Assembly: GCA_018269055.1 (NCBI GenBank) | Contig: JAFDVI010000044.1 | Coordinates: 1 to 53,385 of the forward strand | Direction of reading: 5' to 3' | Length of the DNA stretch: 53,385 bases | From: Acidobacteriota bacterium | GTDB lineage: Bacteria > Acidobacteriota > Blastocatellia > RBC074 | Part shown: positions 17,301-25,146 of the stretch, one piece after another | Numbering within the stretch: position 1 is the stretch's first letter | How the letters are laid out: each line of letters starts with the position of its first letter | The notes under the pieces: model-generated | The model's database searches: none | Seen by the model: only the letters and a program-made list of their open reading frames with translations | Told to the model about the DNA's origin: nothing | Program-made: the position numbers and the translations under genes

Positions 17301-19487
17301 TTAGAATTGAGGCGCGACTCGTTCCACTTCAATCACGCCTTGGACCTTTCGGAGTGCGCTGCGGACGCGCTCCAGATGGTTCAAATCCAGAATGTCTACC
17401 GTCATTTCAATCAAACGAGTGCCATTGCTCGATTCGCGGTTGTCCGTGCGCGCATCGCGGATATTGGTTTTGGCATCTGCCACCGCGTTGGTCAATGCCG
17501 CCAGTTGTCCTGTGCGATCTTCGGTTGTGACCGCCAAAGTCACGGCGTAAGGCTCATTGCCTCCATCGCCGACCCAGTTGACTTCAATCACGCGTTCGCG
17601 GTTGACCATCAAGTTGGCGACGTTTTTGCAGCGGCGGGCGTGAACGCCAACTCCTTTACCGCGTGTGATGTATCCGATGACTTCTTCGCCGCGAATGGGG
17701 TTACAGCATTGCGCGCGGTACACCAGCACGTTGTCCACGCCTTTGATGGCAATGCGGTCATCGCCCAGCTTCAACGCGCGCTTGACCACCTGCGTCATCT
17801 GCTGCAACCGCGTCGTTTCGGCTTTGTCCAACTCTTCCAGTTTTTCTGCCGGAATGAATCGCGTCAACGCGGTTTTAGAAAGCAGTTTGCCATACCCGAT
17901 GGCGGCGTACATATCTTCCAGCTTCGGATAGCCGTTTTCCATCCGGTATTTTTCCAGCAGCGGATCGTCCAGCACCTGTTTCAGCTTCAACTTCAACCGG
18001 GCGGCTTCCTTCTCAAATAGCTTGCGACCGACTTCAATCGCTTCTTCGCGCTGCCGCTGTGCGACGTAATGTTTGATCTTGCTTTTGGCCCGTGTCGTCG
18101 CGACAAATTTCAACCAATCCCGGTTCGGCTTATGGCTCGGACTGGTCAAAATCTCAATCGTGTCGCCGCTTTGAATTTGGTACTGTAAAGGAACGATTCG
18201 GCCATTGACCTTTGCACCCACGCATTGATCTCCAACCTGCGTGTGGATGGCGTAGGCGAAATCCACTGGCGTCGCGCCGACCGGCAATTCGATCACGCGA
18301 CCTTTGGGCGTTCGTGCAAACACCTCTGCCGACTGGATTGGCAACTCTTCCTTCAACGAATCAACGAACTCTCGCGCATCCAGATCCTGTTGGGATTCGA
18401 CCAGTTTGCGCAGCCATTTCATCTTTTCGTCTTCGCTGGTGTCCTGCCCTTTTCCTTCCTTGTATTTCCAGTGCGCCGCAATGCCTTCTTCGGCGATCTG
18501 GTGCATTTCATCCGTGCGAATCTGGACTTCAAAGTGATGCCCCTCCTCGCCGATGACCGACGTGTGCAAGGATTGGTATCCATTGGTGCGCGGTTTGGCG
18601 ATGAAATCCTTGATCCGGTCTTCAAACGGAGCCCAGTACTGGTGCATTACACCCAGCGCAAAATAACAATCGCGCTTGGTCGGCACAATGATCCGCACTG
18701 CGGCCAAATCGTAGACTTTATCCAGCGGAATCTTTTGCTTCTTCAGTTTCAGATAAATGCTGTAAAGCCGTTTGATGCGGCCATCAATCCGAATAAACGG
18801 TACCTTGTTTTCGGTCAGGTAATCATCAATCCGCGACCGTACTTCTTCCAGAAAGGCTTCGGTCGAAGCGCGCCGCTGTTCGACCTCCTCTTTCAACTGT
18901 CTGTATTCGTCAGAGTACAGGTTCTGAAACGCCAGATCTTCCAGTTCCGCGCGGATTTTGCTCATTCCCAAACGATGGGCGATCGGGGCGTACACGTCCA
19001 AGGTTTCCTGCGCGATCCGTTTGCGTTTTTCGGTTTTTAAGTGTTGCAGCGTCTGCATATTGTGTAACCGATCCGCCAGCTTCACCATCACAACACGGAC
19101 ATCGTCCACCATGGCCAGCACCATCTTGCGCAAACTTTCGGCTTGGGCGTCTTCCTTGGAAACATCGCCGAGGTTGCTGATTTTGGTCACGCCGTCCACC
19201 AGATGCGCGACCGTTGGCCCGAAGTTTTTTTCAATATCCGGCAATTTTGCCAGCGTGTCTTCGACTACATCGTGCAGCAATCCGGTGCAGACAGTTTCCA
19301 CGTCCAACTTCATATCGGCCAACAGGTTGGCGACCGACAGCGGGTGGCTTAGATAAGGCTCTCCTGACGCGCGAAGCTGATCTTTGTGCATCATCGCCGA
19401 ATACAGATAAGCGCGACGAAGCGTATCCAGATCAGCGTCCGGCTGGTAACGCTCAATTTTGTTTTGAATCTCTTCAAAGCGGATCAT
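17301..19487 (-). CDS. rsh: bifunctional (p)ppGpp synthetase/hydrolase
   Basis: This 728-residue long RelA/SpoT homologue is the cytoplasmic stringent-response regulator. The HD hydrolase domain (about 20-170) is intact, with H48 in SHPL, H72-D73 and E76-D77 in LLHDVVEDT, and KLADRLHNM. The synthetase domain (about 230-345) has IDGRIKRLYSIYLK, AVRIIVP, RIKDFIAKPRTNGYQSLHT and VQIRT. The RxKD form (RIKD) is the version found in bifunctional enzymes. TGS (about 395-455, VIELPVGATPVDFAYAIH), helical/zinc-finger (PIRGEEVIGYITRGKGV) and C-terminal ACT domains follow. Both activities are therefore expected. An exact TATAAT eight bases before the ATG suggests a leaderless mRNA. The giant BNR gene begins 130 bases downstream on the same strand. 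Confidence 0.95.
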   Translation of the reverse strand: MIRFEEIQNKIERYQPDADLDTLRRAYLYSAMMHKDQLRASGEPYLSHPLSVANLLADMKLDVETVCTGLLHDVVEDTLAKLPDIEKNFGPTVAHLVDGVTKISNLGDVSKEDAQAESLRKMVLAMVDDVRVVMVKLADRLHNMQTLQHLKTEKRKRIAQETLDVYAPIAHRLGMSKIRAELEDLAFQNLYSDEYRQLKEEVEQRRASTEAFLEEVRSRIDDYLTENKVPFIRIDGRIKRLYSIYLKLKKQKIPLDKVYDLAAVRIIVPTKRDCYFALGVMHQYWAPFEDRIKDFIAKPRTNGYQSLHTSVIGEEGHHFEVQIRTDEMHQIAEEGIAAHWKYKEGKGQDTSEDEKMKWLRKLVESQQDLDAREFVDSLKEELPIQSAEVFARTPKGRVIELPVGATPVDFAYAIHTQVGDQCVGAKVNGRIVPLQYQIQSGDTIEILTSPSHKPNRDWLKFVATTRAKSKIKHYVAQRQREEAIEVGRKLFEKEAARLKLKLKQVLDDPLLEKYRMENGYPKLEDMYAAIGYGKLLSKTALTRFIPAEKLEELDKAETTRLQQMTQVVKRALKLGDDRIAIKGVDNVLVYRAQCCNPIRGEEVIGYITRGKGVGVHARRCKNVANLMVNRERVIEVNWVGDGGNEPYAVTLAVTTEDRTGQLAALTNAVADAKTNIRDARTDNRESSNGTRLIEMTVDILDLNHLERVRSALRKVQGVIEVERVAPQF

Positions 19488-19495
19488 CAGGAGAG

Positions 19496-19501
19496 ATTAT
19501 A
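19496..19501 (-). promoter_or_regulatory. putative -10 box of rsh, leaderless start
   Basis: On the minus strand TATAAT is followed by only eight bases (CTCTCCTG) before the rsh ATG. There is no Shine-Dalgarno sequence in that space. A transcript starting six to eight bases after the -10 would begin at or just before the ATG. No good -35 box is visible at the expected place, which lies inside the inverted repeat starting at 19511. Confidence 0.4.
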
Positions 19502-19510
19502 GCTGAAGGA

Positions 19511-19642
19511 GTAGACAGTAGACAGTAGCCGGTCGTTTGCCGGTAAAAGCAACTGCCGAAATGAAAAGATTAAATGTCGAGGCAGACAAGGATAGAAAGA
19601 GTAGACATTAGGCGTTGCTACTGTCTTCTGTTTACTGTCTAC
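19511..19642. repeat. inverted repeat of TAGACAG/CTGTCTA units overlapping the ATPase stop
   Basis: The left arm GTAGACAGTAGACAGTAGC (19511-19529) and the right arm (19617-19642) are complementary apart from a 7-base insertion in the right arm. The right arm contains the stop codon of the copper ATPase (19632-19634). The arms are about 87 bases apart. This could terminate the respiratory cluster transcript before rsh. The direct doubling of TAGACAG inside each arm suggests a dispersed repeat and not a plain terminator. Confidence 0.6.
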
Positions 19643-22187
19643 CTAAGCGGAGTGAATTCCCGATCACGGACAAACTGGAAAGCAGCATGGCTCCGGCGGC
19701 CATGATTGGGTTCAAGATTCCGGCGACGGCGAGGCTGATGCCGAGCGAGTTATAGAAAAATGCCCAAAACAGGTTTTGCCGGACGATGCGCCAGGTTTTG
19801 TTCGCCAGCTCAAACACTTCCGACAATTTGCCGAGCGAGTTGGTCATCAAGACAACTGCCGCCGCTTTCATCGCAACGTCCGCTCCCGAACCAACGGCAA
19901 TACCGAGATTGGCAACCGCCAACGCCGGAGCATCGTTGATGCCGTCGCCAATCATGGCAACGAATTGTCCCTGCTGCTGCAATTGTTCGATGACGGCGGT
20001 TTTGTTCACGGGCAAGGCTTCAGCCAGAAAATCATCTGCGCCGACCAGGGATGCCACTCTGGCAGTGGTGGCCTGCGCATCACCGGAAACGATCATCGTT
20101 TTGACGCCTCGTCGCCGGAAATCGGCAATCACAAGTTCGGCTTCTGGCCTGACTTGATCCCCCAAGGCCATCAATCCTTTCAATTGCCCGTCCCAGCCAA
20201 AGAACGCCACTGTCAGCCCCTTTGCTTCCAGGGATTCAGCGCGTACTTCCATCGAAAAGTTAATCCAAACACCTTCCTCTTCCGCCAGGTGCCGATTGCC
20301 GACGAAGACCCTATGCCCGGCGACCGATCCCGTGACGCCAAGCCCTTTGCGGATTTCGACATCTCGGGCTTCGAGCAATTCAATCCGTTCTTCCTCCGCG
20401 CGTTTGAGCACGGCACGTGAGAGCGGATGTTCCGAATATCGTTCCAGCGAAGCAACTAGCCGCAAGCTTTCTTCGGCGTCAAATGCCGGAGGCACAACTC
20501 GGTGTTCATCGCCAAGCCGTACCGTTGTTGAAAACAACAAGGAAAATTCCTCCTGCGCCATTTCCGCGAGGCTCTCTGTTTCAGAGCCAGTTTGAATCGG
20601 CTCAAATTCCAGCAATGCAAAATCGCCCTCGGTAATCGTTCCCGTTTTATCGAAAACGATCGTGTCCACTTTGCGAATGGTTTCCAGCACCCGACTGTCG
20701 CTCACCAAAATGCCTCTGCGCGAAGCCGACCCAATGGCCGCCGTCAACGCCAGCGGCGTGGCCATTCCCAGCGCGCAGGGACAGGCAATGACCAGAATCG
20801 TGATGGCGCGCATCAACGCTTCTCCGAGCGGAGTAAATCCACCGAGCCAGCAAACCAGAAAGGTCAACGCGGCAATGGCAATCACTCCGGGCACAAACAG
20901 CCGAGAAATTCGGTCAACCGTTCGCTCCAGCGAAGATTTACTGCCCAATGCCTGTTCGACCAGCTTGATGATTTGCATCAGCGTCGTGTCTTCGCCGACC
21001 TTCGACGCGCGAACTTCCAACACGCCGCCAGAATTCAAACTTCCGGCAATCACGCGGCTGCCGGGTTCCTTTTCAACCGGCACTGATTCGCCCGTCAGCA
21101 GCGACTCGTCGGCATGAGAGCTTCCGGCGATCACTTCTCCATCGGCGGGAATTCGTTCCCCGGCTTTGACGGCGAACACATCACCGACGTTCAACGCGTC
21201 CACCGAAACAAATTTTTCTTCGATGCCGGCGGCCGTTCGCGCCACGAGCCGGACTTTTTTCGGCATCATCCGGTACAACAAGGTAATTGCGCGCGAAGTT
21301 TGCTCCTTGGCGTTTCGCTCAATCACTTTTCCAACCAGAACCAGCGTGACAATGGCCGAAGCCGTATCGAAGTACACATGCCCGCCCAGGAATGCCTGCA
21401 CTGCGCTGTAAACATACGCAGTCAGAATTCCCAATCCGAGCAAGGTTTCCATCCTGATCACACGATTGCGCAATCCAAGCCAGGCGGGTTTCAAAATCGG
21501 CATCGCCGAATAAAAGATGATCGGCGTTGCCAATGCCATCAGCACAAAGGGCAAAAACCGGCGCACGCTTTCGGCGATCTGTTCAAAGTACCCGACGTAC
21601 AGCGCCATGCTCAACGTCATGATGTTCAGGTACAAAAACCCTGCGATGCCCAACCGCAACAGCAAATCGCGCCGTTCGGCATTTACAATTTCATTATCGC
21701 CGCTGCATTCGCTGGTTTTGTACCCAAGCCCGGCAATTCGCTCGGAGATTCGATCCGGCGGCAGGTATTGCGGACAGTATTTGACCTTGACCAGATCGGA
21801 GGCGAAAAAAGCTTCGGCGGAAACCACGCCGCGCTCTTTTTTCAGCGTGTGTTCGATCAACCAGGCGCAAGACGAACACCACATCCCGGAAACTTGCAGC
21901 AAAACTTCCTGTGTCTGCGCATCGGCAGGAATCGGCGGCAAAGCATCCTTTCCGTTTTGATCTCTGGTCGCAATCAGTCCAAGCGCCATGCTGCGTTTGA
22001 ATACTTCCGTTTCGCGGACGTCCTGGCCTGAGGCGATCACGCCGCTTTCCAGTAAAATGGCATACACGTTCATACAGCCCAGACAGCAAAACGATTTTTC
22101 CTCGCCCTCGAAGCTGCGCGCGAACGGATAACGGTTTACCGTCAGGCCGCAAAGGTCGCACAATTTATCGTTCGTTTCTTCGGCCAT
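19632..22187 (-). CDS. ccoI: CcoI-type copper P1B-ATPase
   Basis: This 851-residue heavy-metal P-type ATPase exports copper into the periplasm, in the CcoI/FixI branch that supplies cbb3 oxidase assembly. A cysteine-rich N-terminus (CDLCG at 10-14, FCCLGC at 33-38) precedes an HMA metal-binding domain with GMWCSSC (101-107). Eight TM segments are expected. The actuator motif TGES is at 365-368, the transmembrane metal site CPC at 469-471 and the phosphorylated D513 in DKTGT; TGD-like and GDGIND motifs follow. The Cys-rich pre-HMA domain and its place next to ccoG and the ccoN/O genes identify it as CcoI rather than a detoxifying CopA. It starts three bases after the preceding stop. Its own stop is inside an inverted repeat. 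Confidence 0.92.
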   Translation of the reverse strand: MAEETNDKLCDLCGLTVNRYPFARSFEGEEKSFCCLGCMNVYAILLESGVIASGQDVRETEVFKRSMALGLIATRDQNGKDALPPIPADAQTQEVLLQVSGMWCSSCAWLIEHTLKKERGVVSAEAFFASDLVKVKYCPQYLPPDRISERIAGLGYKTSECSGDNEIVNAERRDLLLRLGIAGFLYLNIMTLSMALYVGYFEQIAESVRRFLPFVLMALATPIIFYSAMPILKPAWLGLRNRVIRMETLLGLGILTAYVYSAVQAFLGGHVYFDTASAIVTLVLVGKVIERNAKEQTSRAITLLYRMMPKKVRLVARTAAGIEEKFVSVDALNVGDVFAVKAGERIPADGEVIAGSSHADESLLTGESVPVEKEPGSRVIAGSLNSGGVLEVRASKVGEDTTLMQIIKLVEQALGSKSSLERTVDRISRLFVPGVIAIAALTFLVCWLGGFTPLGEALMRAITILVIACPCALGMATPLALTAAIGSASRRGILVSDSRVLETIRKVDTIVFDKTGTITEGDFALLEFEPIQTGSETESLAEMAQEEFSLLFSTTVRLGDEHRVVPPAFDAEESLRLVASLERYSEHPLSRAVLKRAEEERIELLEARDVEIRKGLGVTGSVAGHRVFVGNRHLAEEEGVWINFSMEVRAESLEAKGLTVAFFGWDGQLKGLMALGDQVRPEAELVIADFRRRGVKTMIVSGDAQATTARVASLVGADDFLAEALPVNKTAVIEQLQQQGQFVAMIGDGINDAPALAVANLGIAVGSGADVAMKAAAVVLMTNSLGKLSEVFELANKTWRIVRQNLFWAFFYNSLGISLAVAGILNPIMAAGAMLLSSLSVIGNSLRLGRQ

Positions 22188-22190
22188 CCG

Positions 22191-22607
22191 CTAAGTCAAT
22201 TGAACTTGTTCCGAGTTGCTTTTGCCGCGCCGGAGTTCAAAGCCTCGCACCACAACGTAGGCCAGCAGCGCAAACAAAAAGAAAATCAGCAGCATCCAGG
22301 CAACACTTTGCAGCGTTCCGACGATGGTTTTGTAAACTTCCAACACCCAGCGATCAAAAGTCAGCGCCAGCGGCAAATCGTCTTTGGTCTTTGGTGTGAT
22401 GTACTTTTCCAACTCCCAGACCCGTACGCCGCCGGAAATGCCGACGATGTACACCGCAAACAGAATGTAGCGTTTCCAGGTTACACTGAGTTCTTCCGAT
22501 ACCAGACGGTCAAGAATCCGCTTGACGGGTTGATTGAACAACAATGCCACCACCGTCGCCGTGATTGTGGCAATCAGAAATGTCACCAGCATTAATGTCA
22601 GGAACAT
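22191..22607 (-). CDS. small membrane protein of the cbb3 assembly block
   Basis: This 138-residue protein has about three hydrophobic segments: N-terminal (about 1-25), middle (about 46-62) and C-terminal (about 95-120). Between the last two lies a periplasmic or cytoplasmic region with WELEKYITPKTKDD. No catalytic or metal-binding motif is visible and I do not recognise the family. It lies between a 62-residue TM peptide and ccoI, with a three-base gap to ccoI and 18 bases from its upstream neighbour. It is therefore almost certainly in the same operon and may help oxidase assembly or copper delivery; that role is inference from position only. Confidence 0.7.
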   Translation of the reverse strand: MFLTLMLVTFLIATITATVVALLFNQPVKRILDRLVSEELSVTWKRYILFAVYIVGISGGVRVWELEKYITPKTKDDLPLALTFDRWVLEVYKTIVGTLQSVAWMLLIFFLFALLAYVVVRGFELRRGKSNSEQVQLT

Positions 22608-22625
22608 ATCTTTCTCCTCTCACCA

Positions 22626-22814
22626 TCAACGAGAATTGACAGATTGAAAATTCACCGGTTTTCCGGTTTCATCCAGAAGGATCGGGTTGGCGCGTTTGGC
22701 GATGATGTATGCCGTCACCAAGATTCCAATGAAGATCACAAACACCAACCCCAGCAAAAAGGTCAGAATCTTTCCCTGCTGGCGCGCCAGATAACCGCCG
22801 ATTCGTTTTCTCAT
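22626..22814 (-). CDS. 62-residue single-TM peptide overlapping ccoG
   Basis: A basic N-terminus (MRKRIGGYLARQQGK) is followed by one membrane helix (about 17-40) and a short polar tail. Its ATG overlaps the ccoG stop by four bases, implying translational coupling. It occupies the place where ccoH (fixH) usually lies but is far shorter than CcoH and lacks its periplasmic domain. A reduced CcoH substitute is possible; function not established. Confidence 0.65.
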   Translation of the reverse strand: MRKRIGGYLARQQGKILTFLLGLVFVIFIGILVTAYIIAKRANPILLDETGKPVNFQSVNSR

Positions 22815-24229
22815 TTGGTTTTCCTCTCAATTGACCCTTTGGTTGGGGTGATGAAGGTCATCATGTTGTTGGTGGTTTCGCCGCCCGGTTCAACGCGGCT
22901 GACAATTTCGAAGTGATTGACGCCCGGCGGCAAGGCTTGGGGTGGTGCCGCAATTTCAAATTGCAGTTGGCGCTCTTCAGCGGGTTTCAGCTTCAGCGGT
23001 TGTTCCAATTCGATTTGCGCGCCGGGTAGATGATCCAGCGTCAGCGTCAATTCGGCGTCTTTACCCTGACGGTTGGCGACGGTCATGCGGAATTTGTTGT
23101 AAATGCGCCCATCGTCACCAACGCGATAAAGTTCCGTACGAATCGGCGCTATCTTCACCAACACGTTGTCGCGCATTGAAAGCACGACAAACAATCCAGA
23201 GGCGTAAAACAGTAACACCAAGGCAACGATTACGCGTTTGGCATCGCGCAATCCCAATCGCCGAAGCAACGGCGTTTTTTTATCCGTCGCCAACTCTCCT
23301 TTCTCGCCCCAGGCATAATGGATCAGGCCGGGTTTCCCCAATCGCCCAAGCACATCCACACAGGCGTCAATGCATTCGCCGCAATGAATGCATTCGATCT
23401 GGTACGGCGAATTGCGAATATCTATCCCCATATGACAAACGCGAACGCATTTTTTGCATTCGATGCAAACCTTGTCCGCACCTTGGCCGTCGCGGTATTG
23501 GACGATCAGCGTTTCCTTGTCTCCAAGCATTCCTTGCAGATAACCATACGGACAAACGGTTTTGCAGAACCCCTGGCGAAGGAAGGCAAAATCCAGAAAG
23601 GTAATCAGCGTCGTTGCCGCGCCAGCAATTCCGCCAGCCGTTTTGATGTCCAGCGAAAATAATCGCCCCAGCAAATCACGCGGTTCGACAAAATAAGAAA
23701 TGAAGACAAATGCCAGAAACACCGACGCCACCAGCAGCACGGCATAAAACAGCGCGCTGCTCATCCATTGGCGACGTTTCACGGGAAGTTTGATAAACCG
23801 TTTGTTGATGAATTTCTTGATGCGTTCTTCCAGCTTCAGCGAGGCTTCGCTGAAAATCATCTGCGGGCAGAAATATCCGCAATAAATTCGCCCGTACAGC
23901 ATCGAAGCCGCCGCCACGACGTAGAGCATAAACAGCATCGAGAAAAACAGAATACCGAATTCATTGATCCACAGTTCATACCCGGCGAAGTAAAACCGCT
24001 GGCGCGGGATATCGAACCGCATGACATTGAAAAACGGCAACGCCATGAAGATCAGAAAACAGGAAAACTGAATGATTCGACGATAACGATGATAAGTGGA
24101 TTGCGCAGGAATCACCGGCAACGGTTTACCGCCGCGGTTTTTGACAGGTTTCGGTGCAGATTGAATCCCCGAAGTGGGTTGCCCAGCCAGGCCCCGCTCG
24201 GCGGATAAGTTTGGGCTGCTGACGCTCAT
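22811..24229 (-). CDS. ccoG: cbb3 oxidase accessory protein CcoG (copper reductase family)
   Basis: ATG 24229 gives 472 aa; an in-frame TTG lies six codons earlier. This is a membrane Fe-S protein of the CcoG/FixG/RdxA family, known from Rhodobacter to reduce Cu(II) for cbb3 assembly. It has about five TM helices: four in the first half and one near 340. YCGYFCPQM sits near the second helix. Two ferredoxin-type clusters (CIECKKCVRVCHMG and CIHCGECIDAC) lie in the middle, and an Ig-like periplasmic C-terminal domain (about 365-465) follows. The length is typical. It heads the assembly part of the cluster (ccoG, two small membrane genes, ccoI). The stop overlaps the next start, so the four are cotranslated. 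Confidence 0.93.
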   Translation of the reverse strand: MSVSSPNLSAERGLAGQPTSGIQSAPKPVKNRGGKPLPVIPAQSTYHRYRRIIQFSCFLIFMALPFFNVMRFDIPRQRFYFAGYELWINEFGILFFSMLFMLYVVAAASMLYGRIYCGYFCPQMIFSEASLKLEERIKKFINKRFIKLPVKRRQWMSSALFYAVLLVASVFLAFVFISYFVEPRDLLGRLFSLDIKTAGGIAGAATTLITFLDFAFLRQGFCKTVCPYGYLQGMLGDKETLIVQYRDGQGADKVCIECKKCVRVCHMGIDIRNSPYQIECIHCGECIDACVDVLGRLGKPGLIHYAWGEKGELATDKKTPLLRRLGLRDAKRVIVALVLLFYASGLFVVLSMRDNVLVKIAPIRTELYRVGDDGRIYNKFRMTVANRQGKDAELTLTLDHLPGAQIELEQPLKLKPAEERQLQFEIAAPPQALPPGVNHFEIVSRVEPGGETTNNMMTFITPTKGSIERKTK

Positions 24230-24283
24230 AATGTTTATTGGTTGCAACGCCTCAGCTTCTTCGCCTCGCTAGCGGCGTTTGAG

Positions 24284-24340
24284 TTTAGCCGTGGGTGTTC
24301 AACCCACTGCGCTTCCCGGCGTCGAAAACGCCGGGCTAAA
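24284..24340. repeat. cloverleaf-like intergenic repeat upstream of ccoG
   Basis: An outer stem (TTTAGCC at 24284-24290 with GGCTAAA at 24334-24340) encloses two perfect inner hairpins: GTGGGT...ACCCAC (24291-24307) and CCCGGCGT...ACGCCGGG (24315-24335, sharing the GG at 24334-24335 with the outer stem). The fold is a compact three-way junction. It fills the gap between the SafE-type gene and ccoG. It may be an extragenic repeat or an mRNA processing element; it lacks the acceptor and anticodon features of a tRNA. Confidence 0.55.
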
Positions 24341-24370
24341 GTCATCCACCGCGCTGCGGCGAAGAGTAGA

Positions 24371-25099
24371 TCAATGATGACAACTTGCTGCTTGCGTTGT
24401 TGTCATGGTCAGCAAAGGCATCAGTCCTCGCCAGACCAGCACCGCTCCAAGCAGCGCAACGCTGATGGCGGTCAATCGGCTTCCCCATCCGCTGGCATTC
24501 AACCGTGCCAGCTTCAAACTGAAAGTGGAAGATAGAACTCCGAGCGCCAATAACGCGCCAGTCGTTCCCAATCCAAAAGCCATCATTGTCAGTGATCCAG
24601 CAAGCGCCGTGCCCGTCGCCATCGCTTTTAGTAATGCGGCATAAATCAGCCCGCAAGGCAAAAAGCCCAGCATCAAACCGAGCGCAAATTTGCTGGCAAT
24701 GGCTGGAGAGGAAATCCGTTTGCCCAGAGGTTTGAGGAATTGAGACGTGTACCGAAGAGGATCGAATCGTTGCAGAAACCGGGAAGGCAGCAGATCGAGC
24801 ATTAACAATCCAGCAAGGATCATCAAGGCCCCAGCGACAATAGCCACAATGTTTTCAATGCCTGCCAGCCGTCCGGCCAGATCGAAAACCTGGCCGGTCA
24901 GGCCTGCAACTGCTCCGAGGAGGCCGTAGGTGATGACTCGACCTACGTTGTATGCCAGATGCGCGAAGATTTGCTGACTTGCTTTACGATGGCTTAAGGA
25001 TAGGCTGAATGAAACAACCACAGGTCCGCACATCTGAACACAGTGCAGGCTACTGACCAGACCAAGACCAAAAATAATTGAAAACTCGACTGCCGACAT
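24371..25099 (-). CDS. SafE/UreH-type six-TM membrane protein (putative metal transport)
   Basis: This 242-residue polytopic protein of the TauE/SafE- or UreH-like family is often found beside cbb3 oxidase genes. The N-terminal helix carries LHCVQMCGP (about 18-26), a conserved His-Cys-Met-Cys group. A central LGFLPCGLIYAAL motif (about 153-165) is shared with DsbD-type transmembrane domains. The C-terminus ends ASCHH. These Cys/His/Met groups suit copper or thiol traffic. It is placed between the flavoprotein gene and ccoG, on the same strand, 47 bases after the flavoprotein stop. Copper acquisition for the oxidase is a reasonable inference; sulfite export is not supported by context. Confidence 0.78.
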   Translation of the reverse strand: MSAVEFSIIFGLGLVSSLHCVQMCGPVVVSFSLSLSHRKASQQIFAHLAYNVGRVITYGLLGAVAGLTGQVFDLAGRLAGIENIVAIVAGALMILAGLLMLDLLPSRFLQRFDPLRYTSQFLKPLGKRISSPAIASKFALGLMLGFLPCGLIYAALLKAMATGTALAGSLTMMAFGLGTTGALLALGVLSSTFSLKLARLNASGWGSRLTAISVALLGAVLVWRGLMPLLTMTTTQAASCHH

Positions 25100-25146
25100 C
25101 GTTTGGTTTTATCGCCATTCGGGGAGATTTCCCCAGTTTCCGTTCT

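Noticed and set aside
24284..24340. Cloverleaf-like fold taken as a tRNA
   Set aside because: Only two inner hairpins, no acceptor end, TpsiC loop or anticodon arm of proper size.
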